Assembly (NCBI GenBank): GCA_946998205.1
Contig: CAMPYJ010000025.1
Span: 1 to 39,524 of the forward strand
Length of the DNA: 39,524 nucleotides
Origin: an uncultured Prevotella sp.
Lineage (GTDB): Bacteria > Bacteroidota > Bacteroidia > Bacteroidales > Bacteroidaceae
Direction: 5' to 3'
The notes beneath the pieces were generated by a model. That model was not told the origin of the DNA. It searched no databases and worked only from the letters and a program-made list of their open reading frames with translations. Below, in pieces: positions 1-6,701 of this stretch. A program made the translations under genes and the position numbers. How positions within the stretch are numbered: position 1 is the first letter of the stretch; each line of letters starts with the position of its first letter.

Positions 1-60
1 TAGGGCTTACTCGGGACTTCCACCCGTTAGAAAATGCTCATGCCGAGCGTACACTAAACG
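1..60 (+). other. Unidentified 3' end of a gene or RNA cut by the window edge
   Basis: This stretch lies directly upstream of an intrinsic terminator on the plus strand, so it is probably the end of a transcript that starts outside the window. The segments TACTCGG (about 9-15) and CCGAGCGTA (about 43-51) can pair around a large loop, which would suit a structured RNA. A short open frame ending in TGA at 60-62 also exists. I do not recognise either the RNA or the peptide. Confidence 0.25.
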
Positions 61-92
61 ATGACAACCGATTGACGGTTGTCATTTTTTTT
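61..92 (+). terminator. Intrinsic terminator
   Basis: A perfect 10-bp stem (ATGACAACCG / CGGTTGTCAT) encloses a 5-nt loop and is followed by seven further T residues. The arrangement is that of a Rho-independent terminator for plus-strand transcription entering from the left edge. Confidence 0.85.
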
Positions 93-342
93 CATACCCC
101 ACTGCCATTGCCGACCAAAAGTATCGACAGAATCCTTGTCATTCTTATGACCGGCTCTCAACAACAAATTTCCATTCGCAAACAGAGTTGACGACCACAT
201 GCCGCATTTTGTTGTTGATGGCTAGCTTACCAATGACCCCCTCCTGAAAAAACATGGGGAAAACGCGCCCTCTAACAATATTAATTCTGATAGACCACTC
301 AAATACGAGTTGCGATTTATGTTGTGTTAATTCAACGATTAT
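93..342. other. Intergenic stretch, no feature recognised
   Basis: No credible coding region, RNA or repeat is visible. Reading frames here are short, lack a recognisable start context and have unusual composition for this genome. Confidence 0.4.
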
Positions 343-722
343 CGGCCCTAAAACGGCACCTATAAACTTTCAAACTAGAAAAAAAACGATAGTCATGGAG
401 GATGCAAAATAGAGATTATAGAGCAGGAAAAATCGAATTTTATCACAAATGGATAGACTTTACGCCCATAAGAGCATCACTTTGGCTACCTATCAACATG
501 CTTTTGAGCAGCAAAAGCATGCATATTTCACAATTAAAGCATTGCTTTTGGAATAAAAAAACTTATAAATTTGACACGAAACCGCATAACATATCCGTAA
601 ACACTTGGGTATGAATGCTATATAAAAATTACTCATTTTTGGCGTATTTCTGACAAAAGGCATGGCTGTTTGCAAATTCGCCAAGCATGAAGGGGGCGCT
701 TGTCAAGAAAATTCATCCGCAC
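343..722 (+). repeat. 380-bp dispersed repeat (family A), copy 1
   Basis: This is one of three related copies of about 380 bp; the others are 8229-8608 (inverted) and 15882-16260. Shared blocks in order are CCCTAAAACGGC, a TTTCAAxCTAGAAAAAA block, GGATGCAAA, a CACTTTGGC-ACCTA block, a hairpin around ATGCTTTTG/CAAAAGCAT, a terminal long hairpin beginning TTTGGCGTATTT, and a closing CTTGTCAAGAAAATTCA. In this copy the middle hairpin is perfect (9 bp) and the terminal one is degenerate. It contains no credible gene; short reading frames inside it are not conserved between copies. Confidence 0.75.
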
Positions 723-894
723 CTGCCTTCAAGATTTTATCCATAACGATACGGCGAATTATAAAGCTGAGCTTTCAAACCGATGCTACTTCTGCGTAAT
801 TGTCGGGTTCGTATCCTCGGACAGTTGCTGCCGGAAGACTGCTTTCATTCGGCCGATGAGTGAGGCATGTGTCGTAGTTCTGCCGATTTAAGAG
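723..894. other. Intergenic stretch, nothing recognised
   Basis: A 63-codon frame crosses this stretch but has no plausible start signal or recognisable sequence, so I do not call it a gene. Confidence 0.4.
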
Positions 895-922
895 CAAAAA
901 AAAAAGAGTACCGCCGTACTCT
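895..922 (-). terminator. Intrinsic terminator on the minus strand
   Basis: A 7-bp stem AGAGTAC/GTACTCT with a 4-nt loop (905-922) is followed on the minus strand by a run of ten T residues. It can end both the candidate small RNA and read-through from the operon whose last stop codon is at 1110. Confidence 0.8.
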
Positions 923-960
923 CAATCTTATTAACCTTAAATCTAATACTATGAAAAACA
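895..960 (-). ncRNA. Candidate small RNA (promoter-to-terminator unit)
   Basis: A strong Bacteroidetes promoter on the minus strand (966-995) is followed only about 65 nt later by an intrinsic terminator (895-922), with no open reading frame between. The expected transcript is therefore a short non-coding RNA of about 65 nt. Its AT-rich body (around 923-955) resembles a sequence I recall as conserved in Bacteroidales, possibly the Bacteroidales-1 RNA family; that is memory, not a search. The alternative is that only the terminator matters, serving the murB operon that ends at 1110, with the promoter fortuitous. Confidence 0.5.
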
Positions 961-965
961 CAATG

Positions 966-995
966 CAAAGGTACGAAATGATGTCGTACCTGCAA
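966..995 (-). promoter_or_regulatory. Promoter with an internal operator-like dyad
   Basis: On the minus strand TTG (993-995) and TACCTTTG (966-973) are separated by 19 nt, fitting the Bacteroidetes -33/-7 promoter consensus. A perfect 7-bp inverted repeat, GGTACGA and TCGTACC (970-976 and 984-990) with a 7-nt spacer, lies between the two boxes and overlaps the -7 box. That position would suit repressor binding. Confidence 0.6.
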
Positions 996-1109
996 GATTT
1001 TGCCATGAATTTGGACTTTTTATAACTATTTTTAATCGAGCTAAAGATATTTTTTACAAGAAGATGCGAATTATTCGCGAAATGCGGACAAATGCTGACG
1101 GTGCGAAGT

Positions 1110-1871
1110 TCACACGTCTATCTGCAGTCCGTCATAGGCCAATTGCATGCCGGCTGGCAGCCGTTTGTTCACTTCTTCATGAAAGCCTACTTCATGATTC
1201 ATGTGTACGAAATAGGTTCGTTGGGCCCCTATACGCTTGGCAAACGCCACAGCTTCATCCACCGTCATGTGAGAATGGTGTTTCGGCTGATACCTCAGCG
1301 CGTTCACAACGAGCGTGTCGATGCCTTCAAGATAGGCATATTCGGTCTCATCAATGGTCTTCATGTCCGTGATGTAGGCAAGGTTGCCGAACCGATAGCC
1401 CAAGATGGGCAACTTGTCGTGCATCACCTGGACGGGCAACACCTCGACATCCCCAATGGTCAGAGGCTGATGTGGCACGACTGGAGTTAAGTCGAGCCGC
1501 GGCACACCTGGATAGAGTTTCTTCGTAAAGCAGTAAGGCATGGTCTGATGCAGCAGGTCTACCGTGTGCTGGTCAGCAAAAACATGCACGGAACCAAACA
1601 CGCGGAAAGGGCGCAAATCGTCGATGCCGGCCACATGGTCATAATGAATATGCGTGAGCAACACACCGTCTAATGGAGCAAAGGCAAAGGGCATGAGCTG
1701 CTGACGGATATCGGGGCCACAGTCAATGAGTATCCTCGTTGTTTGCGTTTCCAGCAAGGCGGCCGTACGCAAACGCTTGTCATGCGGGTCAGCACTCTCG
1801 CATACCGCACAATGACATCCCAAAGAAGGAACGCCGCCCGACGTGCCGGTACCCAAGAATGTCAATCTCAT
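1110..1871 (-). CDS. PhnP-like MBL-fold metallo-hydrolase
   Basis: A 253-residue cytoplasmic protein of the metallo-beta-lactamase fold. The metal-binding HxHxDH motif is at 74-79 (HIHYDH), preceded by the N-terminal strand FLGTGTSGGVPSLGC and a short CxxC (C21-C24) that recalls the structural zinc site of PhnP-type phosphodiesterases. Further likely ligands are the Asp in YITDM and the histidines of HMNHEVGFH. Family members cleave cyclic phosphodiester or related phosphoester bonds; the exact substrate cannot be read from sequence. Its ATG overlaps the murB stop codon (ATGA), so it is translationally coupled as the last gene of a three-gene operon. Confidence 0.85.
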   Translation of the reverse strand: MRLTFLGTGTSGGVPSLGCHCAVCESADPHDKRLRTAALLETQTTRILIDCGPDIRQQLMPFAFAPLDGVLLTHIHYDHVAGIDDLRPFRVFGSVHVFADQHTVDLLHQTMPYCFTKKLYPGVPRLDLTPVVPHQPLTIGDVEVLPVQVMHDKLPILGYRFGNLAYITDMKTIDETEYAYLEGIDTLVVNALRYQPKHHSHMTVDEAVAFAKRIGAQRTYFVHMNHEVGFHEEVNKRLPAGMQLAYDGLQIDV

Positions 1872-2881
1872 AAGATGTTCACCTCCGGTTTGATGATGAT
1901 GCCGAAGCGTTGGAAGACATCATGCCGTATGGCCTCACACAATTTTACAATATCGCTTCCTGTGGCGCCGCCACGATTCACCAGCACGAGCGCCTGCTTG
2001 TCGTGCACGCCGGCGGCTCCCATGGAACGGCCTTTCCACCCGCACTGCTCAATCAACCAGCCGGCCGGAATCTTCTCATGTTCTTCATCCACGGCGTAAT
2101 GGGGCATCTGAGGATGTTGAATGGCCAGGCGTTCATACTCCTTCCTGCCTACAATGGGATTCATGAAGAAGCTGCCCGCGTTGCCTTGCACCTGTGGATC
2201 GGGCAGTTTGGCCTGACGAATGGAGATGATGGTCTGGCGCAATTGCTGTGGCGTGGGGTGTTCTATTCCTTGCAGCTGCAAGGCTGATCGAATGTTACCA
2301 TAATCTAAACGGGGACGGTAGGTGCAGTCAAAACGGAACTCAACATCGGTGATGACAAAGCGATTTTTCCACTCATCCTTGAACTTACTGTATCGGTAGG
2401 CGTACTCACAGTCAGCGCAAGCGAACGTTACCTCATGCCCCGTGGCGATTTCCACAGCCGTTACAGAGTGGATGAAGTGGTTGACCTCGCTGCCGTAAGC
2501 ACCGATATTCTGCACTGCCGCAGCACCTACCGTGCCCGGAATCAAAGAGAGGTTCTCAAGACCATACGCCCCTTGCTCGACACAGGCCTCGACCAAATCG
2601 TCCCAAACCACGCCACTGCCACTCCTGATGACAGCCTCATGGTCGTTGATGGAGAAGTCTGTCGAACGGATGTTTGAACATAAAACAGTGCCGTCAAAAT
2701 CTTTTGTCAACAACAAGTTGCTGCCTTTTCCCAATGGCATGATGGGACGGTCGGCCTCGGTAAGCCCCGAAAGAGCATCGAGGAGTTCGGCTTTCGTGTC
2801 AAACTCGATGAAGCGACGGCAAGAAACGTCTATGCCGAACGTGTTGTGATGCAGCAGACTGTGGTTGCGTATATCTCTCAT
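1868..2881 (-). CDS. murB: UDP-N-acetylenolpyruvoylglucosamine reductase MurB
   Basis: This cytoplasmic flavoenzyme reduces the enolpyruvyl group of UDP-GlcNAc-enolpyruvate to give UDP-MurNAc, the second committed step of peptidoglycan synthesis. At 337 residues it matches the long E. coli-like type I form. The FAD-binding segment has PLGKGSNLLL (49-58) and the glycine-rich SLIPGTVGAAAVQNIGAYG. The proton-donor serine is S237 in GNAGSFFMNP and the C-terminal catalytic Glu is E333 in KPEVNIL. It starts 10 nt after the upstream lipoprotein gene stops and its stop overlaps the downstream hydrolase start. Confidence 0.96.
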   Translation of the reverse strand: MRDIRNHSLLHHNTFGIDVSCRRFIEFDTKAELLDALSGLTEADRPIMPLGKGSNLLLTKDFDGTVLCSNIRSTDFSINDHEAVIRSGSGVVWDDLVEACVEQGAYGLENLSLIPGTVGAAAVQNIGAYGSEVNHFIHSVTAVEIATGHEVTFACADCEYAYRYSKFKDEWKNRFVITDVEFRFDCTYRPRLDYGNIRSALQLQGIEHPTPQQLRQTIISIRQAKLPDPQVQGNAGSFFMNPIVGRKEYERLAIQHPQMPHYAVDEEHEKIPAGWLIEQCGWKGRSMGAAGVHDKQALVLVNRGGATGSDIVKLCEAIRHDVFQRFGIIIKPEVNIL

Positions 2882-2891
2882 TCCAATGCTT

Positions 2892-3749
2892 TCAGCTGTT
2901 AAACTTCATCAATTTCCATCCAGACCTCAGCCGACGGAACACCATGACATTCTCCAAATCGGTAGCAATGCCACGCACGACAAAGACTTTCTGATTCCCT
3001 CGCTTATATTTCTGGCCATACACTATGTTGTAAATATTCCCTTTGGGGATGATGGGTGGTTTGAACGCCGACCACTGTTCAGGAGCTATGGAGCCCGTGA
3101 TGGTACTAAAATCATCATCGGGATCAGGTGCAGTAAACTCAACTGTCTTGTTCATGCTGCGTACCTGAAAGGCACTGTCTGCGGCAAATCGGTGATAAAA
3201 CAGAAGGAACGAGCTGTTGACATTCTCGCTCATCGGCTGATAGGCAATCGAGGTGAGCGTGAACTCGCCATTGATTCGGTTGAAGACATACTGCTTGACG
3301 GTTCTGTTTTTGAATAAAATCTTTTCAACGGTCACCTGATTCACCGACGTGTCCTTCACCACGTTCATCTGCTTGAGGTTGTCAAAAATAAGCGTGAAAT
3401 AACCTTGTTTCATGAAGAAATAATCCATCTTCCACTGCTCTTTCCTTATTTCGTCTGTCTGTTCTCCATTCTTCATCACGGGCAGTGGAAACTTCACGCG
3501 CTTGAACTGCAACTTCCTGTTTGCGGCAAAATTAAAAAAGAAGTCGTCAAACAGCTCATCAGCAGACTTCGACATGGGCGATTCAGCGATGATGGCCGAC
3601 ATGGTATCCTCCCCAGCACTATCCTCTGCACTGGAGTCTACCGCCAAGGTATCAACGGTTTGAGGTTTTTTATCCATACATCCCATTGTGGAAAACAGGA
3701 CGGATGTCAGCATCATAAATGCCAAGGCGAAGAAAGTAAATTTTCTCAT
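2892..3749 (-). CDS. Lipoprotein of unknown function (possibly DUF4348-type)
   Basis: A 285-residue predicted lipoprotein: a hydrophobic signal segment ends in a lipobox-like STMGC, so Cys24 would be lipidated. An acidic, Ser/Thr-rich linker (about 35-60) leads to a globular domain with the segment DDFFFNFAANRKLQFKRVKF. I recall a similar pattern in the Bacteroidetes DUF4348 family but cannot confirm it. Being first in the operon with murB, it may act in the envelope; that is inference. The start is the ATG at 3749, the only one giving a complete signal peptide. The region to pheS (3750-3933) carries the divergent promoters. Confidence 0.75.
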   Translation of the reverse strand: MRKFTFFALAFMMLTSVLFSTMGCMDKKPQTVDTLAVDSSAEDSAGEDTMSAIIAESPMSKSADELFDDFFFNFAANRKLQFKRVKFPLPVMKNGEQTDEIRKEQWKMDYFFMKQGYFTLIFDNLKQMNVVKDTSVNQVTVEKILFKNRTVKQYVFNRINGEFTLTSIAYQPMSENVNSSFLLFYHRFAADSAFQVRSMNKTVEFTAPDPDDDFSTITGSIAPEQWSAFKPPIIPKGNIYNIVYGQKYKRGNQKVFVVRGIATDLENVMVFRRLRSGWKLMKFNS

Positions 3750-3903
3750 ATGAACGCTTTTGCTTATAAAATTCTCTCGCTTTTTCTAACGTACCCCTTC
3801 AAATTCCAAAGAATACACGGCATTTCTGGACGAAGGTATCATCTATGTTATGCAAAATTACGACTTAATTTCGATATAAGTCTTCTTTTTATCTTAAAAA
3901 TAG

Positions 3904-3911
3904 TATCTTTG
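3904..3911 (+). promoter_or_regulatory. -7 box of the pheS promoter
   Basis: TATCTTTG matches the Bacteroidetes TAnnTTTG consensus and lies 22 nt before the pheS ATG, predicting a leader of under 20 nt. The -33 region is T-rich but lacks an exact TTTG. Confidence 0.65.
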
Positions 3912-3933
3912 CACAAGGAAATTAATATAAAGT

Positions 3934-4971
3934 ATGATACTTGATAAAATAGATGAGCTTCTGAAAGAAGTAAGCAATCTTTCAGCCAAGAACGCTGAAG
4001 ATGTTGAACGGTTGCGCTTGAAATACCTCAGCAAGAAAGGTGAAATCAATGCTTTGATGGCCGATTTCCGCAACGTGGCCACTGATGAGAAGAAAACAGT
4101 AGGCATGAAAATCAACGAATTAAAGCAGATGACGCTGGACAAGATCAACGCCTTGAAAGAGCAAGTACAGACTTCCGCCGACGCTTCCGAAGACATTGAC
4201 CTAACTCGTACGCCCTATCCAATTCGCTTGGGGACACGGCATCCGCTGACAATCGTGAAGTATCAAATCTGCGATATATTCCAACGCATGGGCTTTGTGT
4301 TGGCTGACGGTCCCGAGATTGATGACGACTTGCACGTTTTTACCAAGCTCAATTTTGCGTCAGACCATCCTGCCCGCGACATGCAAGACACGTTCTTCGT
4401 GAGCAAACATCCCAATGATGTGACCAAAAACATACTGCTACGTTCACATACGTCAGGTGACCAGTCGCACTATATGGAGACCCATCAGCCTCCCATCCGC
4501 ATCATCTGCCCGGGAAGAGTGTATCGCAACGAGGCCATCTCGGCCCGCGCGCACTGCTTCTTCCACCAGGTAGAGGGTCTGTATATTGACAAGAACGTGT
4601 CGTTCACCGACCTCAAGCAGGTATTGTTGACCTTTGCACGTGAAATGTTCGGTCCGGATACCGACATCAGACTGCGCCCCAGCTACTTCCCTTTCACTGA
4701 GCCAAGTGCCGAAATGGACATTTCTTGTTTCATCTGTGGTGGTGATGGCTGCGCGTTCTGCAAGCACACGGGCTGGGTAGAGATACTCGGTTGCGGCATG
4801 GTAGACCCCAACGTGCTGGAATCTTGCGGCATTGATAGCAAGGTATACAGTGGCTATGCTTTCGGAATGGGCGTGGAACGCATCACCAATCTGAAGTATC
4901 GTGTGAGCGATTTGCGCATGTTCTCAGAGAATGACCTGCGATTCTTGAAGGAGTTCGAGGCGGCCTATTAA
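3934..4971 (+). CDS. pheS: Phenylalanyl-tRNA synthetase alpha subunit
   Basis: The catalytic alpha chain of the alpha2beta2 class II synthetase that charges tRNA-Phe. At 345 residues it has the usual N-terminal coiled-coil (about 1-90), class II motif 1 around FVLADGPEIDDDLHVF, motif 2 in RVYRNEAISARAHCFFHQVEG's first part (RVYRNE...HCFFHQ), and motif 3 in YAFGMGVERI. A segment CFICGGDGCAFCKHTGW gives two CxxC pairs between motifs 2 and 3; this probable zinc knuckle is, as I recall, usual in Bacteroidetes PheS and absent in E. coli. pheT is not adjacent. An intrinsic terminator follows at 5032-5061, so it is probably monocistronic. Confidence 0.97.
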   Translation: MILDKIDELLKEVSNLSAKNAEDVERLRLKYLSKKGEINALMADFRNVATDEKKTVGMKINELKQMTLDKINALKEQVQTSADASEDIDLTRTPYPIRLGTRHPLTIVKYQICDIFQRMGFVLADGPEIDDDLHVFTKLNFASDHPARDMQDTFFVSKHPNDVTKNILLRSHTSGDQSHYMETHQPPIRIICPGRVYRNEAISARAHCFFHQVEGLYIDKNVSFTDLKQVLLTFAREMFGPDTDIRLRPSYFPFTEPSAEMDISCFICGGDGCAFCKHTGWVEILGCGMVDPNVLESCGIDSKVYSGYAFGMGVERITNLKYRVSDLRMFSENDLRFLKEFEAAY

Positions 4972-5031
4972 TGACAAAAGGCACAGAAGGCAAGCTGATA
5001 TCACCTGTCTGTGCCATCAAACAACCATAGA

Positions 5032-5061
5032 AAGACAGTCCATGCGGATTGTCTTTTTTTT
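5032..5061 (+). terminator. Intrinsic terminator after pheS
   Basis: A 10-bp stem AAGACAGTCC/GGATTGTCTT (one G-T pair) with loop ATGC is followed by six T residues. It ends pheS transcription ahead of the convergent binding-protein gene. Confidence 0.85.
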
Positions 5062-5117
5062 CTTCGTGCACGGTACTTTACAACCGAAAGCATGATGACG
5101 CGCCGCCCATGCCACGC

Positions 5118-6266
5118 CTATCGGTCTGTTTTCTCATAATATCTCAAGTGGCCCAAGGCCGTTGCTTCGGGATGTAACATGATGATGAAATCCCTCAACA
5201 ACAAGTCGGGACGGAAAGGAGTCTCCTCAAAATAAGGCTTAACACTGCCATTGCACTGATAAATCTGGCCCGTCTTGAAAGCTTTCAATCCATCATAACC
5301 ATGATATTCGGCCAACAAATCCTTTTTCGTCATAAGCCTTTCGCCGTTGAATTTGAATGCCCAGACATCGCTGTCTCCAGCCTTTTCAAGCACTTCCTCA
5401 AACGATAAAGGCAGGCTACCGCTATGCTTGTCGTCCGAAAAGGCGTATGTACCATTGGCATCGACTATCATTTGCCCAATCGTACTCTTCCCTCCTGGGC
5501 AGTACCACACGCTGCCGGTCTTGCGTTCCGTCAAGATTGAACGCCCAGGGCACCACGTTTGAGCCGTCGTCTTCAACCCTTGATAAAGACTGTCCACGAC
5601 ATTGAACAGCGAGTCGGCGCGCTTTTCCTGACCGAACAACATACCATAAAATTTCATCCACTCGGCTCTGCCCAACGGAGAAGTTTCCATATAATCGGCC
5701 ATCTCAATGATGGGCGCGCCCAATTGCGCCAACTTTCCATAACCACCGCTGTTTTCAAACGGTGACAAGAACAACGCCTGCGGCTTCAACTCGATGATTT
5801 TTTCCACCTGGGGCGCCATGCCTTCACCACAATCCACAATCTTTCCCAATCGCACCCGCTCATGAATGGAGGGAATCAAGATGTACTTCAAGTCGGCAAC
5901 GCCGGCGATTTGATCCAAACAACCTAAATATTCCAGCAGTTTGCAGTGCGCTGTCGTGAAGACAACACTACGCATTAAAGGCGTATAAACCAACGTTCCT
6001 TCGGGCAAATGATCCACCCGAGCCGAATCTTTCCTATCCACCAGCACATAAGTATGCAGCGTCTTGCCCTCACGCCACGGGTCTACCAATGTGACAACGG
6101 TAAACAGCCGATGCTTCACCACCTTGATATGTTGGGCATACTTGAATGTCAATGGCTTCCCATCGCCAAAACCTGCCGACCCACGGCCATGCCGGCAACC
6201 CGCCAACGAGATGACCGTTAAGAGAACAAAAGCCCCCAACCAACTCAAAAAAAACTTATTCTTCAT
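5118..6266 (-). CDS. ABC-transporter substrate-binding lipoprotein (BtuF/FepB/TroA-like)
   Basis: A lipoprotein of the class III (helical-backbone) periplasmic binding family that delivers siderophores, haem, cobalamin or metals to an ABC importer. The signal peptide ends in LAGC, so a lipidated Cys anchors it. Two lobes are visible: RSVVFTTAHCKLLEYLG with the ILIPSIHERVRLG region, then KPQALFLSPFENSGGYGKLAQ and the C-terminal lobe ending near FRPDLLLRDF. No permease or ATPase is adjacent, so the ligand cannot be inferred from context. I chose the ATG at 6266 rather than the in-frame ATG at 6281: an AGAAAGG ribosome-binding-like stretch sits just before it, and the upstream ATG abuts an inverted repeat. 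Confidence 0.8.
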   Translation of the reverse strand: MKNKFFLSWLGAFVLLTVISLAGCRHGRGSAGFGDGKPLTFKYAQHIKVVKHRLFTVVTLVDPWREGKTLHTYVLVDRKDSARVDHLPEGTLVYTPLMRSVVFTTAHCKLLEYLGCLDQIAGVADLKYILIPSIHERVRLGKIVDCGEGMAPQVEKIIELKPQALFLSPFENSGGYGKLAQLGAPIIEMADYMETSPLGRAEWMKFYGMLFGQEKRADSLFNVVDSLYQGLKTTAQTWCPGRSILTERKTGSVWYCPGGKSTIGQMIVDANGTYAFSDDKHSGSLPLSFEEVLEKAGDSDVWAFKFNGERLMTKKDLLAEYHGYDGLKAFKTGQIYQCNGSVKPYFEETPFRPDLLLRDFIIMLHPEATALGHLRYYEKTDR

Positions 6267-6280
6267 GCCTTTCTGCTCCA

Positions 6281-6322
6281 TGCGTCATGCGACATGCCAT
6301 GACAAAACATGACGCAAAAATA
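6281..6322 (-). promoter_or_regulatory. Promoter and inverted repeat ahead of the binding-protein gene
   Basis: On the minus strand a TATTTTTG box (6315-6322, fitting TAnnTTTG) overlaps the first base of a perfect 9-bp inverted repeat, TGCGTCATG/CATGACGCA (6281-6289 and 6308-6316, 18-nt spacer). GCATG/TCATG-type sequences recur inside. The dyad covers the expected start of transcription and could be an operator, for example for a metal-responsive regulator, or an RNA hairpin in the leader. Confidence 0.45.
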
Positions 6323-6444
6323 CAAAATCATGGAATAAAAACGACATGCAAGCGCTGCGTTTTTTCATTTTTCCACCGCTACGTCAACCTATCGTACAAA
6401 AAGGAAGAAAGATGTTTTCCCTCTATTTTCATGTCATCATTTTT

Positions 6445-6470
6445 TTTGTTCAAAAAAAATCATAACTTTG
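6445..6470 (+). promoter_or_regulatory. Putative promoter of the DASS symporter gene
   Basis: TAACTTTG (6463-6470) fits the -7 consensus; a TTTG (6445-6448) lies upstream, though only 14 nt away, which is short. Transcription would begin near 6475 and run through the MITE at 6482-6682 before reaching the ATG at 6702. Confidence 0.5.
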
Positions 6471-6481
6471 CCCAATCTAAA

Positions 6482-6682
6482 TATAGGCTGGTTCTATAAA
6501 TTAGCTTTGTTAGATTTTGATCTTATTTTTGAGGTCAAAATGCAAGAGAGTGAAGGAGTGTAGCGAGCTACACGACTGAACGAACTTACATTTTGAACCA
6601 AAAAGAAGCCAAAAGATAACAAAACGTATTTCATAAACATTTGATGACTATGTGCGGTGGTAATTTATAGAACCAGCCTATA
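6482..6682 (+). mobile_element. MITE-like element (family B), copy 1
   Basis: A non-coding element of 201 bp bounded by perfect 22-bp terminal inverted repeats (TATAGGCTGGTTCTATAAAT... and its complement at 6661-6682). The inner part folds as a long imperfect hairpin whose apex is the perfect palindrome GTGTAGCGAGCTACAC (6558-6573). A second, inverted copy is at 21536-21734. The TA steps at the tips could be target-site duplications. No transposase gene is present in the window, so it would move, if at all, by a transposase encoded elsewhere. Confidence 0.85.
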
Positions 6683-6701
6683 ACTAAACACTCAATTAAC
6701 C

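Noticed and set aside
1..60. Possible end of tmRNA, RNase P RNA or SRP RNA
   Set aside because: None of the diagnostic 3' sequences I know is present; too little of the gene is in the window.
402..891. Three short reading frames (402-614, 493-684 on the other strand, 700-891)
   Set aside because: They lie mostly in repeat family A, whose other copies do not keep the frames; no start signals or recognisable sequence.
5118..6320. Cobalamin riboswitch upstream of the binding protein
   Set aside because: No B12-box-like sequence or long structured leader; only a short dyad is seen.
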